From positions 102,127 to 146,013 of the forward strand of contig MU619266.1 in assembly GCA_025201805.1 (NCBI GenBank): 43,887 bases of DNA, in the 5' to 3' direction. The first letter of the stretch is position 1; each line of letters begins with the position of its first letter. Both the position numbers and the translations under genes were made by a program. The DNA is from Parasitella parasitica. Taxonomy: Eukaryota; Mucoromycota; Mucoromycetes; Mucorales; Mucoraceae. The notes under the pieces are model-generated. The model ran no database searches. It saw only the letters and a program-made list of their open reading frames with translations, and was not told the DNA's origin. Positions 33,983 to 43,887 of the stretch are shown piece by piece.

Positions 33983-34443
33983 AAATGAAAAAAAAAAAAA
34001 AAGGGTCAAAATTAATTGTAAAGAAACGATCAGAAAAATTTTGCAGAAAAAGCAATGCATTTATAGGCAATAAGCGTGTGAAATATGTCACGTTTCATAT
34101 AATAGGAAAGCCCATCACAATGCATGGAAGTCTTGGATAGTGCCTGCTCCAAAGTCGCCAATCTGGATTTGTTTGTAGTAACCATTCTGACAACCAAAAG
34201 TTGTAACAAGTGAAAGCGTTGCACAAGAGCACAGCAGCAATCTCGACCGAGCTGCCTACTTCGTTAATCTGTCCCGACGACGAAAGAATTTATTTTTAGC
34301 GACAAATTGTGTGTGTTCACCTTGGCAGATCTAACTTGACAAATACGCAATTTCCACCAACTGAACGTTTTGCATGTGAGCACTTTGCATGTGATTTTGC
34401 TGAATCATTATGACATACTCGGAAATGCATCAGGCAATGCCCA
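33983..34443. other. Promoter region of the P-type ATPase gene
   Basis: AT-rich DNA with an A14 run (33988-34001; T tract on the coding strand) just before the ATPase start. Open frames here are chance. It grades into the transposase relic on the right. No TATA box is clear. Confidence 0.5.
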
Positions 34444-35089
34444 CTAACTTGATGTGTTTTTGAGCGCCTTTACAGTAGAACGATTCATTTTTTGGATGCC
34501 ACAATCATTAATAAGACTATATAATGATGTGTGGCCGTGAATTGAATGGAGTAACTGATAATAAACTACTACGCAATATTGCAAATTAGTTATTTGGGGC
34601 AAAAAGTTTGCATAAACAGTAGTGATTTGATAAACGCCCACAAATCCTGGTCGGAAATTATGTGGTTTCCACATAATGTACAAGATCTGTCCACGCTTGA
34701 TTTTGTCAGCAGGCAGTTTGAGCTTTAGTCGACCAAAACCCGATTCTACAGCACGCACGCCCCATTCTGCGACCTGTCAATGCTTCTACTCGTTGAGCAC
34801 TTTACCTGTAACAACCATATTCTTCTGCTCGGAGTTCTTGGGGGACCTTCAAGACCTTAATTTTGTAAACGTGTCTTGCAAGGAAAGCTCGGATCAGCCA
34901 ACAATCGATATGGTTCTGGAAGGAGTTTTTCATACAAACTAGTTGCAATCTCAGTATCATGCCACGTTTCAGAGCAGTTACCCCAACAGCGTGACGAAAA
35001 CGTAAAAAATACCACTTATGAATACGATTGACTTACCTGGCATAATCGCGAGATGTAATCCATCAATAAAGCCAAAAATTATGATGTCC
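34444..35089 (-). pseudogene. Harbinger/PIF-like DDE transposase relic (DDE_Tnp_4 type)
   Basis: Read on the - strand, three separated blocks carry the order of a PIF/Harbinger transposase. IIFGFIDGLHLAIMPG (35038-35089) matches the first catalytic Asp block (GFIDGT in the family). LLADPSFPCKTR (34866-34902) matches the second Asp block. AEWGVRAVESGFGRLKLKLP (34711-34770) matches the final block with the catalytic Glu (R..EWG.R.....FGRLK), followed by GVYQITTVYANF. Blocks lie in different frames with stops between them; a short intron-like gap (GTAAAG...GACAG) precedes the last block. It is an old, non-functional copy. No terminal inverted repeats were identified. Confidence 0.68.
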
Positions 35090-36158
35090 CTAGTCTTATT
35101 TTCTCAAACTGTGTTCACGAGCAGCATTTCATGAAATTCGGCCATTTGAGTCTCCTTGGGCCAAGGAAGCCTTCAGCGAGCGTCGGGAGGACTGCTCCTG
35201 AACACCTTCTGCAGGATATATAATTCAGGTATCCTTTGTTCTGCTTATTGAATACGCAGTCGCTCCAGACAGCAAGCAAAGGATTTCTTGCTTCATTGTA
35301 TTATGCAGATCCATTATAACCAAGGCCAACGCAAGGTCAGCATCCAGTCTAAAGTGGCAAACATAGTTATCTTTATTTCTGGTGGTCAGTACCGTGTAAA
35401 CAATTGAATATGAGAAATACACCAAACTTGCTGCATTGGTCTAATGTCGCTCATGTTTTGACAGCTCGAATATGAGAAACAAACCCGTATAGCATCCCGA
35501 CGGTTTGGAATATAGCGAACAACTTTTTTAAATTCATAAGTTTTCTTTCTTTTGAGATTGACATTGAAGATATGAGGGTGAAAGAAGAAAATAATTGCAA
35601 ACTTGATATGATCACTTTGTACGAAGGTCTTTGTGGTGCATTAAGATTTACTCTTGGGCTGATTGCACCAGAAAGCTATAATCAAGTCGTTTTGACACTT
35701 TCTTTTTGTTAAACATTGATAACAATACATATTACTATTAGCTGCTATTCTAAAATTATCCTCTTTATTTATATATCATATATTATTCATTTTGAAATTT
35801 AGATTGTTTGCTTGTTTCTTCTTGTTCCACTGACCATCATTATAATAATTTGTTGCAAATTTTCAGCGAGGATTTCCATATTTAGAGAAAAAGAGCAGTT
35901 GCTTTGTTTTATTTAGAGTAAAAATACACAGAGAATGTGTTGTAAAATTAGCTATCTACACCATATATTCAAGTTCAAGGTAGTCTTTAAAGAAGGGTAC
36001 GATTGTCTATTGACAAACATCTGTGATTCTGGGTGTAAGTGTGTTTATTGACTTTGGATCAAAAACCTTTAATTGGATTCAGGAAAGGAGAGCAAGGTTG
36101 AAGATAAACACATTTATGTCCTTGAATCATCATAAATTTCTATACAGATAATTTTTTT
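35090..36158. other. 1 kb AT-rich spacer
   Basis: Strongly AT-rich, with open frames such as 35225-35425 (-) that resemble no protein. It may include further remains of the transposase element on its left. No repeats or structured RNA are evident to the eye. Confidence 0.4.
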
Positions 36159-36863
36159 ATGAATGGGTGGTCCTATCCTGGTGGCAGGCTGTTTCCTTTT
36201 TCTCTGGTAATTTCTTACTTTCAGTTGATCTGGCGTCTTCTAGTGTCAGACAAGTGCCAAGCTGGGTTCTCTATATCTAGTTGCACAATAGAACAGCTAG
36301 TCAAACCTGTGCCATCTTTCCATGATTTGGAATGCTTCAAAATTGAGTGTCTTTATAGAGCCATTATAGGTTTTAGGCACCTGATTCGTTTTTCTTTTTG
36401 GGTCTACGCGAGCTTCAGTGTGCTATTGTCAAAAAAAAAAAAGACAAAAACTGTAAGAAAACAATGTTTAGCAATCTTAAGCACAAAAACAAGTAATACG
36501 GTAATAAGTTAAACTATAAGGCACCTTTCGATTATATATTTGCATAGTTGGAGTAAGCTTTTGCACTTTTTAAGTTGAAATCAGATGAAGGTAGCGACTC
36601 CTGACTTTTTTCGGAAAAGTATTTTTCCAAATCGGAGCGTGAGATAATCAGGCCATGTCGAGACATGCAAGTACTACCATTGAAAAGCCAAGAAGTACAC
36701 TGTTTAAATAAAATAAGTTGCTGTTTTTCTCTTGAATTGGGTTAGCTATGACTTCTCAAAGCTAATGCTTTCTTCAAAAAACAAGCATTTTTCTTTGTTA
36801 GCGGAGATTAAACATGTCCAAAATTAGGAAGAGAAAATTCTTTCAGAATCTCCATTTGGACAA
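36159..36863 (-). pseudogene. Decayed protein-coding gene of unknown family
   Basis: The - strand reads protein-like over several stretches broken by stops. At 36532-36741, 70 codons are open and end in TAA (REKQQLILFKQCTSWLF, STCMSRHGLIISRSDLEKYF, SEKSQESLPSSD). The same frame continues upstream past two stops (EILKEFSLPNFGHV, stop, SPLTKKNACFLKKALALRS, stop). Farther down, around 36300-36415, another stretch reads TNQVPKTYNGSIKTLNFEAF then QIMERWHRFD before stops. Amino-acid make-up is balanced, unlike the surrounding noncoding AT-rich DNA. I do not recognise a domain. The + strand open frame at 36159-36512 over the same DNA looks like its shadow. Confidence 0.4.
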
Positions 36864-37864
36864 AACAAAATCAAAATTACTCCTTTGAGGCAAAATATCA
36901 TCCTCTGATACTATGCATACCACGGCTGTCAGTCTATGATAATAGCTGTATATTTGGGCAGGCTACACGATGGTGTTATTTTCATAATCCCCGTATGCCT
37001 ATGGAAGGAATTATATCGAGAAAACCTCAAAACATATCAAGAGGGAAACGTCAATATTTTGCTTAATCAGAGCGCATTTTTAGTCTTTCAGATCAAGGAA
37101 TGGTCTTTTGCGATCATTTTCCTCTAATATATAACATAGTAAAAAGTTGCATTTTTGAGGTCAAAATCGAGGACAATGCATAATTGATGATTTTGGATGT
37201 GTGGATACAAGGAAAAAATCGAAAAAATCCATGATTTTGCATCGAAAAAAAAAGCATGCTCAAATTGCACCAAAATCATATATGATATAGTTTTTTCCCA
37301 ATGGATACTATTTCTGGCAATTTCAGGGCACTTTTGATTATGAATATCAGTCAAAAAATGGCACAAAAAGCTAAATTTCTTGCTTTCAAGTTTTGTGGCC
37401 CGCTGGTGATTGTTCAGTTTCAGGTATCTGAAGTATATGTCGATAGTGTTGGTAAAGAATTTCCATTGTATTGAAAAATGGGATAAAGAACCCAAGTAGT
37501 CATTCATTTAAAAATACCTATTGCTCCTGCAAAATGGTTGTTTGATCAAAAATAAAATGATTAGAGCGTCGCAATTTCGCACATCATTATAAAATGTTCT
37601 CTATTCTTGTGCATTTTTAATCTAAAATAGAAATCTAAAATGTATTGGTATTTAATACTTTTTGTCTCGGGAGGCATTCCTCTTCTCTCAGAAACTTCTT
37701 GGCTTTTATCAGAAATAAAAGGTTTTTTTATCTGCTTGTACGTATGAAGAGAAATGTTAAAAACGTAATACGACTATAATAAAAAGAGAGCGGGTGGAGA
37801 GATAAGTGACCCAAATCGAGGATGTTCAAGAGTTATCTACAATCATTTAAAGACGATAAGTGTC
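36864..37864. other. 1 kb AT-rich spacer, no supported gene
   Basis: AT-rich. The - strand frame at 37124-37507 (127 codons) is rich in Phe, Tyr, Ile and His with no recognisable motif. It lies in DNA with A-rich and T-rich runs, so I leave it as chance or relic. Nothing else is seen. Confidence 0.4.
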
Positions 37865-38290
37865 TCAAGTTGATATGACACGATCCACAACGGATTGGTT
37901 GTCAAAATCAACTGCTCCAAAGAAATTAAGCCATTTGGCCCGCCAGATGGCTGTGATCACACAAGTAAAGGCATCAAAGGTAAAGATCCGCAAATTAGAG
38001 TCTAAGAGACGATATACAGACATATTTAACGACATTATGTCTACATATACTTTAACCGTGTTGAGGGATGTCGAGGGTACGAATACCAAGGAAAAGTAAT
38101 TCCACCAGATTCCATAATGAGTAGGGCAAGAGAAGAGCATATGACAAGTAGTCTCCCGCACACCGCAATAGACGCATATTTCATCGGTCAAACGAAGTAT
38201 ATTGACTAGGTTGGCTTTGGAAGAGAATTTGTTGTGGATCATGGTAATGACATACCGCCACGGCACGATGTTTTGTGATTACAAACAGAT
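37865..38290 (-). pseudogene. LINE reverse transcriptase C-terminal fragment (zf-RVT), second copy
   Basis: The 133-codon frame 38266-37865 on - has PWRYVITMIHNKFSSKANL, then CVYCGVRETTCHMLFSCPTHYG and WWNYF. This is the zf-RVT pattern CX2C...HX4C with flanking Trp residues as in the LINE fragment at 17650-18487, but the two share little residue identity, so they belong to different LINE lineages. No poly(A) tract is seen downstream on the - strand; the copy is truncated at both ends. Confidence 0.75.
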
Positions 38291-38962
38291 TCTTATTTTC
38301 CGCAATTTAGATAATCACTCTATTGGGAAGAAGTTGAAAAATAACAAAACTCACTCATTTCAATCCAGAAGCTATCTCAAATATCAGCGTTATTTATTCA
38401 AGGTATACTTCAAGGAATAGCTTAGCTTGAGCTGCTCAGCTTCAATTTTAATAGAAACAAGGCTTACGGTCTACAATTTCCCTGCAAACGGCCAGCCATT
38501 GACTCGGATGATGATACCGACGAAACATACCAACCGTCAAATACGTCCTCAAGTGATTGTACCAAACAACCTGTGCGCCCTGCAAATAGCTACTTCCACC
38601 TTGCTGGTGCAGGACTGGACAATTATATCCCTCCCACCAATGCCGAAAAGGCATATATCTTTTAGCTGTGCAGATGGACCAGTGCTGATTTTTTGGGATC
38701 AAACAGTGGATGGCAGACGGCATGGATCTCATAGCCAAATTCCTGGAATATCGAACCGGGATCGACGATTAACATGCACTGTCCATAAAATTGATCTAAA
38801 AATAGACAGCAAGTTGCATTTGGTGCGAGTCGAACAACATGGACATGAACATGGGAACACCTGATCTGAAGTTGGTTTTTAGAAATTACATGTCATGTAT
38901 AACATTCAAAATAATGCTACAACATCACCTTTTCCTCTCGTTCTCTTAAATTACACATCAAT
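38291..38962. other. Spacer with an uncertain open frame; promoter of BTB/T1 gene at right
   Basis: The + strand frame 38427-38864 (145 codons) and a - strand frame 38448-38738 overlap. Neither resembles a known protein, and codon content does not favour one. They may be remains of the LINE-related element to the left. The last 80 bp are the upstream region of the BTB/T1 gene. Confidence 0.4.
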
Positions 38963-39559
38963 ATGGCTTGCAACGTAAAAACTAGGCTCAATGTGGGCGG
39001 AAAAACCTTCCTTATAGGCTACGATACCATCAAGAAATCTACTATTTTACAAAAGAAATATAGAAATAAACACAATGTGGGCACTTTATCTGATACTAGC
39101 AATGATGCTGGAGACGATGAAGACGATGAAGACTATGAAGAAATTGAACCATTAGATATTTTTATTGACAGAGACGGCCAGCTATTTCAAGGAATTCTGG
39201 AATATTGGAGATCCCAAACCGTCCCCTCAAAGGATGTAGAGTACTTGAACAAGTTGAGACTCGAGGCCTGTTATTTCTGCGCTCATGATTTGGTTTTAAA
39301 AGTAGATGAAATCCTCAAGGAGAACGACATTAATGACGACGACTTTGAGTATCAGTCCATCCAGCACCCGTTCCAAAGTAATTATTTGATCAAGCCAAGC
39401 GAGGGCGAACTAAAGCCGTTCGAAGAAGATGCCACCATTGTATCTGCGTACAAGTATTGTCTCTCTCCAAATGTGTTTGAATCAAGACTAGTTATCCAGC
39501 GTCCTCGTAAAAGATGCAAACTGGCTGAAAAATGGTATTTTATCTGCATAATCTATTGA
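38963..39559 (+). CDS. BTB/T1-domain (KCTD-like) protein, single exon
   Basis: 198 residues. The N-terminal T1/BTB fold is clear: VKTRLNVGGKTFLIGYDTIKK (residues 5-25), an acidic insert at about 45-65 (DDEDDEDYEEIE), then LDIFIDRDGQLFQGILEYWR and KDVEYLNKLRLEACYFC. KCTD proteins form oligomers and often serve as Cullin-3 adaptors or signalling scaffolds; channel segments are absent. The C-terminal 70 residues are specific and end in basic RPRKRCKLAEKW. Whether the last codons are spliced to a further exon is open. A related copy with an in-frame stop follows 150 bp downstream. The function is inferred from the domain only. Confidence 0.82.
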   Translation: MACNVKTRLNVGGKTFLIGYDTIKKSTILQKKYRNKHNVGTLSDTSNDAGDDEDDEDYEEIEPLDIFIDRDGQLFQGILEYWRSQTVPSKDVEYLNKLRLEACYFCAHDLVLKVDEILKENDINDDDFEYQSIQHPFQSNYLIKPSEGELKPFEEDATIVSAYKYCLSPNVFESRLVIQRPRKRCKLAEKWYFICIIY

Positions 39560-39626
39560 AATTTGAATTAAGATGATAAAATCAAATGACTGATTAATTT
39601 GACGACATGCTGGTGTATGTATTCCT

Positions 39627-39654
39627 AGCTTTTTTTTTTTTAAAAAAAAAAGCT
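39627..39654. repeat. Near-palindromic AGC-T12-A10-GCT inverted repeat
   Basis: AGC, twelve T, ten A, then GCT: a 28-bp dyad that could fold to a hairpin or cruciform. It lies in the 150 bp between the two BTB/T1 copies. It is unlike the one-sided homopolymers elsewhere in the window. Confidence 0.85.
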
Positions 39655-39711
39655 TGCTGGCCGACACTCGAATTACACTTTATTTTCATCTTTGGCTTTC
39701 TTCTAGTTAGA

Positions 39712-40278
39712 ATGGTTTCCTCAAATTTGTCTTTTTCCTCCAGCGACACCGAAGAAGATATGGACATTGTCAAATTAAATGTGGGCGGTGAACTTTCCAT
39801 GACATTTTGTAATACAATAATGAAGTCTGATGCAACTCATCTTATCAATTTGGTGAGTCAATCAGCATAAGACGAAATATACATCGATCGCAGTAGTGTG
39901 CTGTTTCAGGACATCATGCTTTATATCAGAGAAAGCGTTTTCCTGGTCAAAGATCTAAAAAAGCTTCGCGCTCTTGCGAAAGAAGCAGTATTTTACGATA
40001 CCAAAAGCATGGTCAAAAAGCTGGAGACAGCCATAGTTGAAGCTGAAGAGTTGCAAAAAAAACAAATGACCAAGCTCAAATTTGTGCTAAAAGATATCCT
40101 TAAAATGTCTAATACGTTCCAACAATCTACAGTAGCTTCACCAAAGTATAGGATTATTGAAGAACAGGATGGCGTTTCTCAAAAATACCATCTGATTGAT
40201 ATTGTATATGTTAAAGGTATTAACAGATGTTTTGATCATGGAAGGCTTAATGCTCCTGCCCTTCCACTCCTAAACTAG
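39712..40278 (+). pseudogene. BTB/T1 (KCTD-like) copy interrupted by one in-frame stop
   Basis: From the ATG at 39712, MDIVKLNVGGELSMTFCNTI begins a T1 domain, but TAA at 39868-39870 interrupts it. The same frame then continues without shift as DEIYIDRSSVLFQDIMLYIR, LKKLRALAKEAVFYDTKSM, MVKKLETAIVEAEEL and on to a stop at 40276-40278, 188 codons in total plus the internal stop. The block order matches the intact neighbour (IDRDG.LFQ.IL.YWR and the EACYF helix), so the two are diverged tandem relatives. No GT-AG intron can remove the TAA and keep frame. It is either a recent nonsense pseudogene, a sequencing error, or (least likely) readthrough. Confidence 0.7.
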
Positions 40279-43037
40279 TCCTGGTATCAAGAGACTAAAA
40301 TTCGAATCCACAGCAACCATAATACTGTATTTTTTTCGGACGAAGTCCAGACTCTTGGAAAATAAAATTTGCGATCTGTCTTTCACTACTTAATCTATCT
40401 AACTTTTTAACGGAAAGAACACCTAATGATTTCCAAAGAAGAGGCCAGCTGTATTTGTTATTGCAAAAATAATATCTATTGATCAGTACTTTTACGACAA
40501 TCAGTTCAAGTATTTTGATAGTGTCCAGCTGCTGAATAATCCTGAAGATCTTAAACTGTTTAATTGCCCAGCTTCAAAATAAAGGGGTAAATACAATTGA
40601 AATTACAAAATTTGAGTTTTCTAATCTGCATAGTTTTCTACCAAATGCAAGCTGCTACGATGTTTATTATATCTCAAAAGGTTTGAATTATTGCTTTCAT
40701 TTCAATATAATAGAGGTTTATATGGATTTTTTCGAAACAAACGTCGATATCTTTAAAACTTTCCCTTTTTTGGAGACTTGTATCTACGTTAGATTCAGTA
40801 TATTCGAGGCAAAAGAAAATACATAGTGCTTGTTCTCTTTTTATGTTCTCAACCCTATCATAATGTATAACTACGCATTATGTAATAAAGCGAATTTGAT
40901 ATCTACGTAAATGTGAATAAACTGTTATAGCTGTTCTCAAGAGAAATCAGCTTGCTTTATGATAATTTAAGGTATTAAATTTTCTCACTTGTACAGAAAC
41001 GTCGTATTTACACTGTCTCTACTCCTAACGTTTGCTTTTATACTAGCTCAACCTGTGCTTTCAAATTATCCAAAAATTCTTTACAAAATCTAAAAGTTTG
41101 CCAAATTATCGCTTATCAAATAAGACCTGTTTGAGAAGTGTGGACAGGAATACTATGCACGATAATGAAGATTTAGTAGAAAAAACAATATTTCTTTAGT
41201 ACTTTAGTTTAGAAGCAAAAGAATCAAATTTAGCGTTCGTCAATTAGAGCTAGCATCTACTAAAGCTTCAGTATCTTATATCCCAACCAAGCGAGTGTGA
41301 GTTCAAGAAATACCACTGACAAGCGAGCAAGCAAGCGAGTAGCCTTAAATAATTGAACAACCAAGCAAACCTCAAGCGGGAATTTTCCTTGACTTCATTT
41401 GACGTCGCAGCTATCAAGTAAAAAATGTCAATGTTGTAGTAAAATCTCCCCGGAAAATTTGCAAAACAGAATAGATCTAATGCAAAAAACGAATGCTATA
41501 GCTAGGACCCAAAGTCTGTAGTACCGCCAAATGAGTTGGGTTTAACGAGGCCACTAGGATCCCACCCTGGATTACATCACCAAGTCGGTATGAATTTACT
41601 GCTCCCATACTCCTACTAGGCATCAAATGTGAGTGTTGTCGACTCTGACGAGGTCGTAATGGTTTTTACTCGCTAATGCACAGTTAAACAAATCAAAAGG
41701 TGAGTAGAGGGATGATGGAAGTTCACGACAAATCTACACCCCCAGAATTCTTGCTAATGGCTGAATGAAGGACATAGATTTCTTGAAAGAGGAACCAGAA
41801 TACAAAACACAAAGGAAACCAAAGAAGTGAAGAGTTAAAAGATGGCATCTAATCGTTTAGGAAGCAAGCATTATGGCAAAGCTCTAACCCTACATTCGTA
41901 GCCGAGCTTGCAGAAATTGTTATGAATACAGTACACGGGCATCAAGTGTTTATGAAACATTTGAGGAAATGGGTATTATTTTGCTAAATAAAGTCGTAAA
42001 TGCTAAGCAGAAACTGTACAGCCATTACCCTCCAAAAAATAATCAGTGGATCAGTTCAAAGATCACTTATAGAAGGAGCTCTTGCATCTTCTATTTGACT
42101 TGGTTACGATTCCGGTATATGCCGCCCTTCATTCTTACTCAATCAACTCATCAGAGCTTATCTGTTACCGTTATTACATCACGTTTACTATAAGCATACT
42201 TTATCAACGAGCTAATTTTTTATAAAATGCGTACAAAAAATAAGTTTTCAAATGTAGCTTAATACCTGCATTTCATAAATTCGCATATAAATATCAAAGA
42301 TCTTGTAATGGAAATTAAGGACCAAAGCCGATAACAAGGAAAGCAAATTTGGGGGAAAAAAAAAAACCTACAGTTGCCGCCAGGATATCATGATCATCAG
42401 CCTTTGATCTACTAGGTTGATTGAACAGCGGTATCAACATCTATAGAGTTAATTGATTTAAGAAACATTTAGTACTGCATCTACCGTAAATATTTTATAG
42501 AAGATTCAGTGCTTGTATCAATTTCAACACTATACCTATTTTGTATTATGTACGTCGATAATTTTTGCTGCTTTCGCGCAGCAAAGTTTCAGATGTCCAG
42601 TCAAAAAGTGATATGTGAGCACATTTGTATCCATGTTTTCGTTGATATCTATAAAGTTATCAGCAAAAACATGTGGAAAACGCATATAAACGCTGATAGG
42701 CTACGATAAAGAGCAAAGTAAACCCTGTTTTATGCTTCTTTAAAACAGGCACAATCATCGCTATTTGAGCATAACTTTGATTTCCACTGGACGATGTGTT
42801 TATCAAGAGTTATGCACAAAAACAGTTTTTTTTTTTCTTTCTTTTCAAAATTTAACATAAATATCTAGCAATCAATGCCAACCCTTCAGCAGTTACCAGT
42901 TATCTTGAATTCACTTTAAACTGTTGGTTACTCTTTGTGCATACCATGCATATGTGTTATTTGTACTTTGGAGCCCGCTGTCGGATCATCTCTGCATGTA
43001 GGACAATAAATTGACATCTCTTGCATTTAAGTTTGTT
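40279..43037. other. 2.7 kb AT-rich gene-poor region
   Basis: No gene is supported. Short open frames (41969-42193, 42509-42709) have no recognisable features. The stretch 41500-41960 is more balanced in base composition and reads short protein-like pieces in shifting frames (for example a + strand piece KDIDFLKEEPEYKTQRKPKK near 41770), so it may be a heavily decayed gene or transposon. Homopolymer runs at 42352-42365 and 42826-42838. No tRNA seen. Confidence 0.45.
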
Positions 43038-43841
43038 TTATTGCGTGCTACAACTAATTTTGCGAGCTATAAAGACTAAACCATCGTATGTACAGCTAGA
43101 TGAAGCCTCGATAGGTACCAGTTCGCCATTGTCTCGTCTTTTCCAATTAAACCTTATTCTACTGATCAACCCACTTGATTTTGATAGCTCTATCAGTTCT
43201 TCAACACTAGATCTATCGTCTATGTCTACAAAGTCATACAGTGATTCACCAATCAAGTCTATTTGACTTGTTCCCACTATTTCTTGACACATTTGAGTTG
43301 CAAATACAATGACAGACGTGCTCGTATATCGATTTATAAATAAACAAAATCGAGGCTCTTGCTCTGCAATCACATTTTTATTGATACCCCAAGGATGCTT
43401 CTCGTTGAACAAGTACTTGATACGTTCTTGGCAAGTGTTCCATGCGTCCGATGATTGTATCGATCCATCAGGTTGAACGACATAGACTTCATCTGCTGAG
43501 CTGGCCCGAATTTTGTGTTTACTGCAATTTTCATTTACCACCGCAAAGTTTGTACAAATCAGCACATCGTAGCAATAGTGAACTACGACATCACACAAAA
43601 TATAATGGCCATCCTTATGTCGATTTCGGTAGGTGTTTACACAGGACATTCTTTCGTTCTTCACATTGCTCCGGTGTACGACGCTAAGCGCTTGTCGTTC
43701 GTCTGGATGTGTCAAATAATATCCTCCCCGTCCAATTAGCTCTTCTGGAAGATAGCCAAGGATATCGGTAATGCTCTCTGACACAAACAAGTATTTTGCC
43801 TCTGCCGTATTGTCGTAAATTGAGATAAAATTGATTTCCAT
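43038..43841 (-). CDS. Double PAS-domain protein, single exon
   Basis: 267 residues from ATG at 43841. PAS 1 (residues 1-115) starts ISIYDNTAEAKYLFVSESI, TDILGYLPEELIGRGGYYL, THPDERQAL and has the PAC-like HKDGHYILCDVVVHYCYDVL. PAS 2 (about 150-265) has TSTSVIVFATQMCQEIVGTS, LIGESLYDFVDIDDR and the final VEASS/TYDGLVFIAR-type strands. This arrangement recalls the short PAS proteins of Mucorales related to the N-terminal parts of White collar-1-like regulators. The flavin-binding LOV motif (GxNCRFLQ) is absent and no GATA finger or other output domain follows, so it is probably a sensor or dimerisation partner. It may be complete, but lies 46 bp from the window end. Confidence 0.82.
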   Translation of the reverse strand: MEINFISIYDNTAEAKYLFVSESITDILGYLPEELIGRGGYYLTHPDERQALSVVHRSNVKNERMSCVNTYRNRHKDGHYILCDVVVHYCYDVLICTNFAVVNENCSKHKIRASSADEVYVVQPDGSIQSSDAWNTCQERIKYLFNEKHPWGINKNVIAEQEPRFCLFINRYTSTSVIVFATQMCQEIVGTSQIDLIGESLYDFVDIDDRSSVEELIELSKSSGLISRIRFNWKRRDNGELVPIEASSSCTYDGLVFIARKISCSTQ

Positions 43842-43887
43842 GTTGCTGATAACATATAGAGTAAAATGATAGGAATTTTTTTTTTTT

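Noticed and set aside
37124-37507. 127-codon - strand frame as a gene
   Set aside because: No motif, extreme Phe/Tyr/Ile content from AT-rich DNA, and no splice or promoter context.
38427-38864. 145-codon + strand frame as a gene
   Set aside because: Overlapped by an equally open - strand frame, no family features; kept only as part of the spacer description.
40270-40330. ATTCGAATCC resembling a tRNA T-loop
   Set aside because: No paired T-stem, acceptor stem or anticodon arm could be formed around it.
41280-41400. CAAGCGAGCAAGCAAGCGAG repeats considered as a CRISPR-like or satellite array
   Set aside because: Too few, irregular units with no constant spacer; CRISPR is not expected in a fungal nuclear genome.

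Overview
The window is nuclear DNA of a filamentous fungus, most likely an early-diverging one of the order Mucorales (Mucoromycota). This is inferred from several things together. Genes are separated by AT-rich spacers and carry many short GT-AG introns, mostly 47-80 bp. Homologues have fungal types: MyTH4-RhoGAP, a NIT2/AreA-like GATA factor with DUF1752, fungal MAD1, and a Tom20 receptor fused to MYND/SET. There are also Fanzor-like (eukaryotic TnpB) relics, LINE remnants and a short double-PAS protein of a kind I associate with Mucorales. I see no tRNA, rRNA or CRISPR array. I resolved exon boundaries by hand from splice consensus, reading frame and family conservation; they have not been checked against transcripts.

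Left part (1-16500), all on the + strand: sideroflexin (288-1538), a PLP aminotransferase (1891-3208), a small secreted double-psi beta-barrel protein (3604-4231), an unknown basic protein (4430-5404), a TIS11/tristetraprolin-type CCCH protein (5761-6304), a 2.2 kb gene-poor spacer, the spindle-checkpoint protein MAD1 with a long acidic tail (8515-11589), the Tom20-MYND/SET fusion (12054-13514), ribosomal protein uL2 (13930-14970) and a disordered protein with NPF motifs (15275-16500).

Middle part: a transposon graveyard (about 16600-19400) holds the N-terminal half of a Fanzor-like gene on the - strand. Its 39-bp repeat array is cut by the poly(A) end of a truncated LINE. The C-terminal half of a Fanzor-like gene follows on the + strand. 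After it come glucosamine-6-phosphate N-acetyltransferase (20436-21122, -), the GATA factor (21844-23850, -), a MyTH4-RhoGAP (25172-27357, -), a 15-base assembly gap, an S6K/RSK-like AGC kinase (28210-29806, +) and a 1214-residue P-type cation ATPase (29970-33982, -).

Right part (34000-43887) is gene-poor and full of relics: a Harbinger/PIF-like DDE transposase remnant, a decayed unknown gene, a second LINE fragment, an intact BTB/T1 (KCTD-like) gene beside a BTB/T1 copy with an in-frame stop, 2.7 kb of featureless AT-rich DNA, and a two-PAS-domain protein (43038-43841, -).

The genes are independent housekeeping and regulatory functions, not an operon or cluster: mitochondrial transport and import, amino-sugar metabolism, translation, mitotic checkpoint, nitrogen or stress regulation, Rho signalling and ion transport. 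The most unusual items are the Tom20-MYND/SET fusion with a degenerate SET core, the split nested Fanzor/LINE locus, MAD1 with an acidic tail ending in a SUMO-interaction-like motif, two GC-AG introns in two zinc-finger regulators, and the BTB/T1 gene-pseudogene pair.
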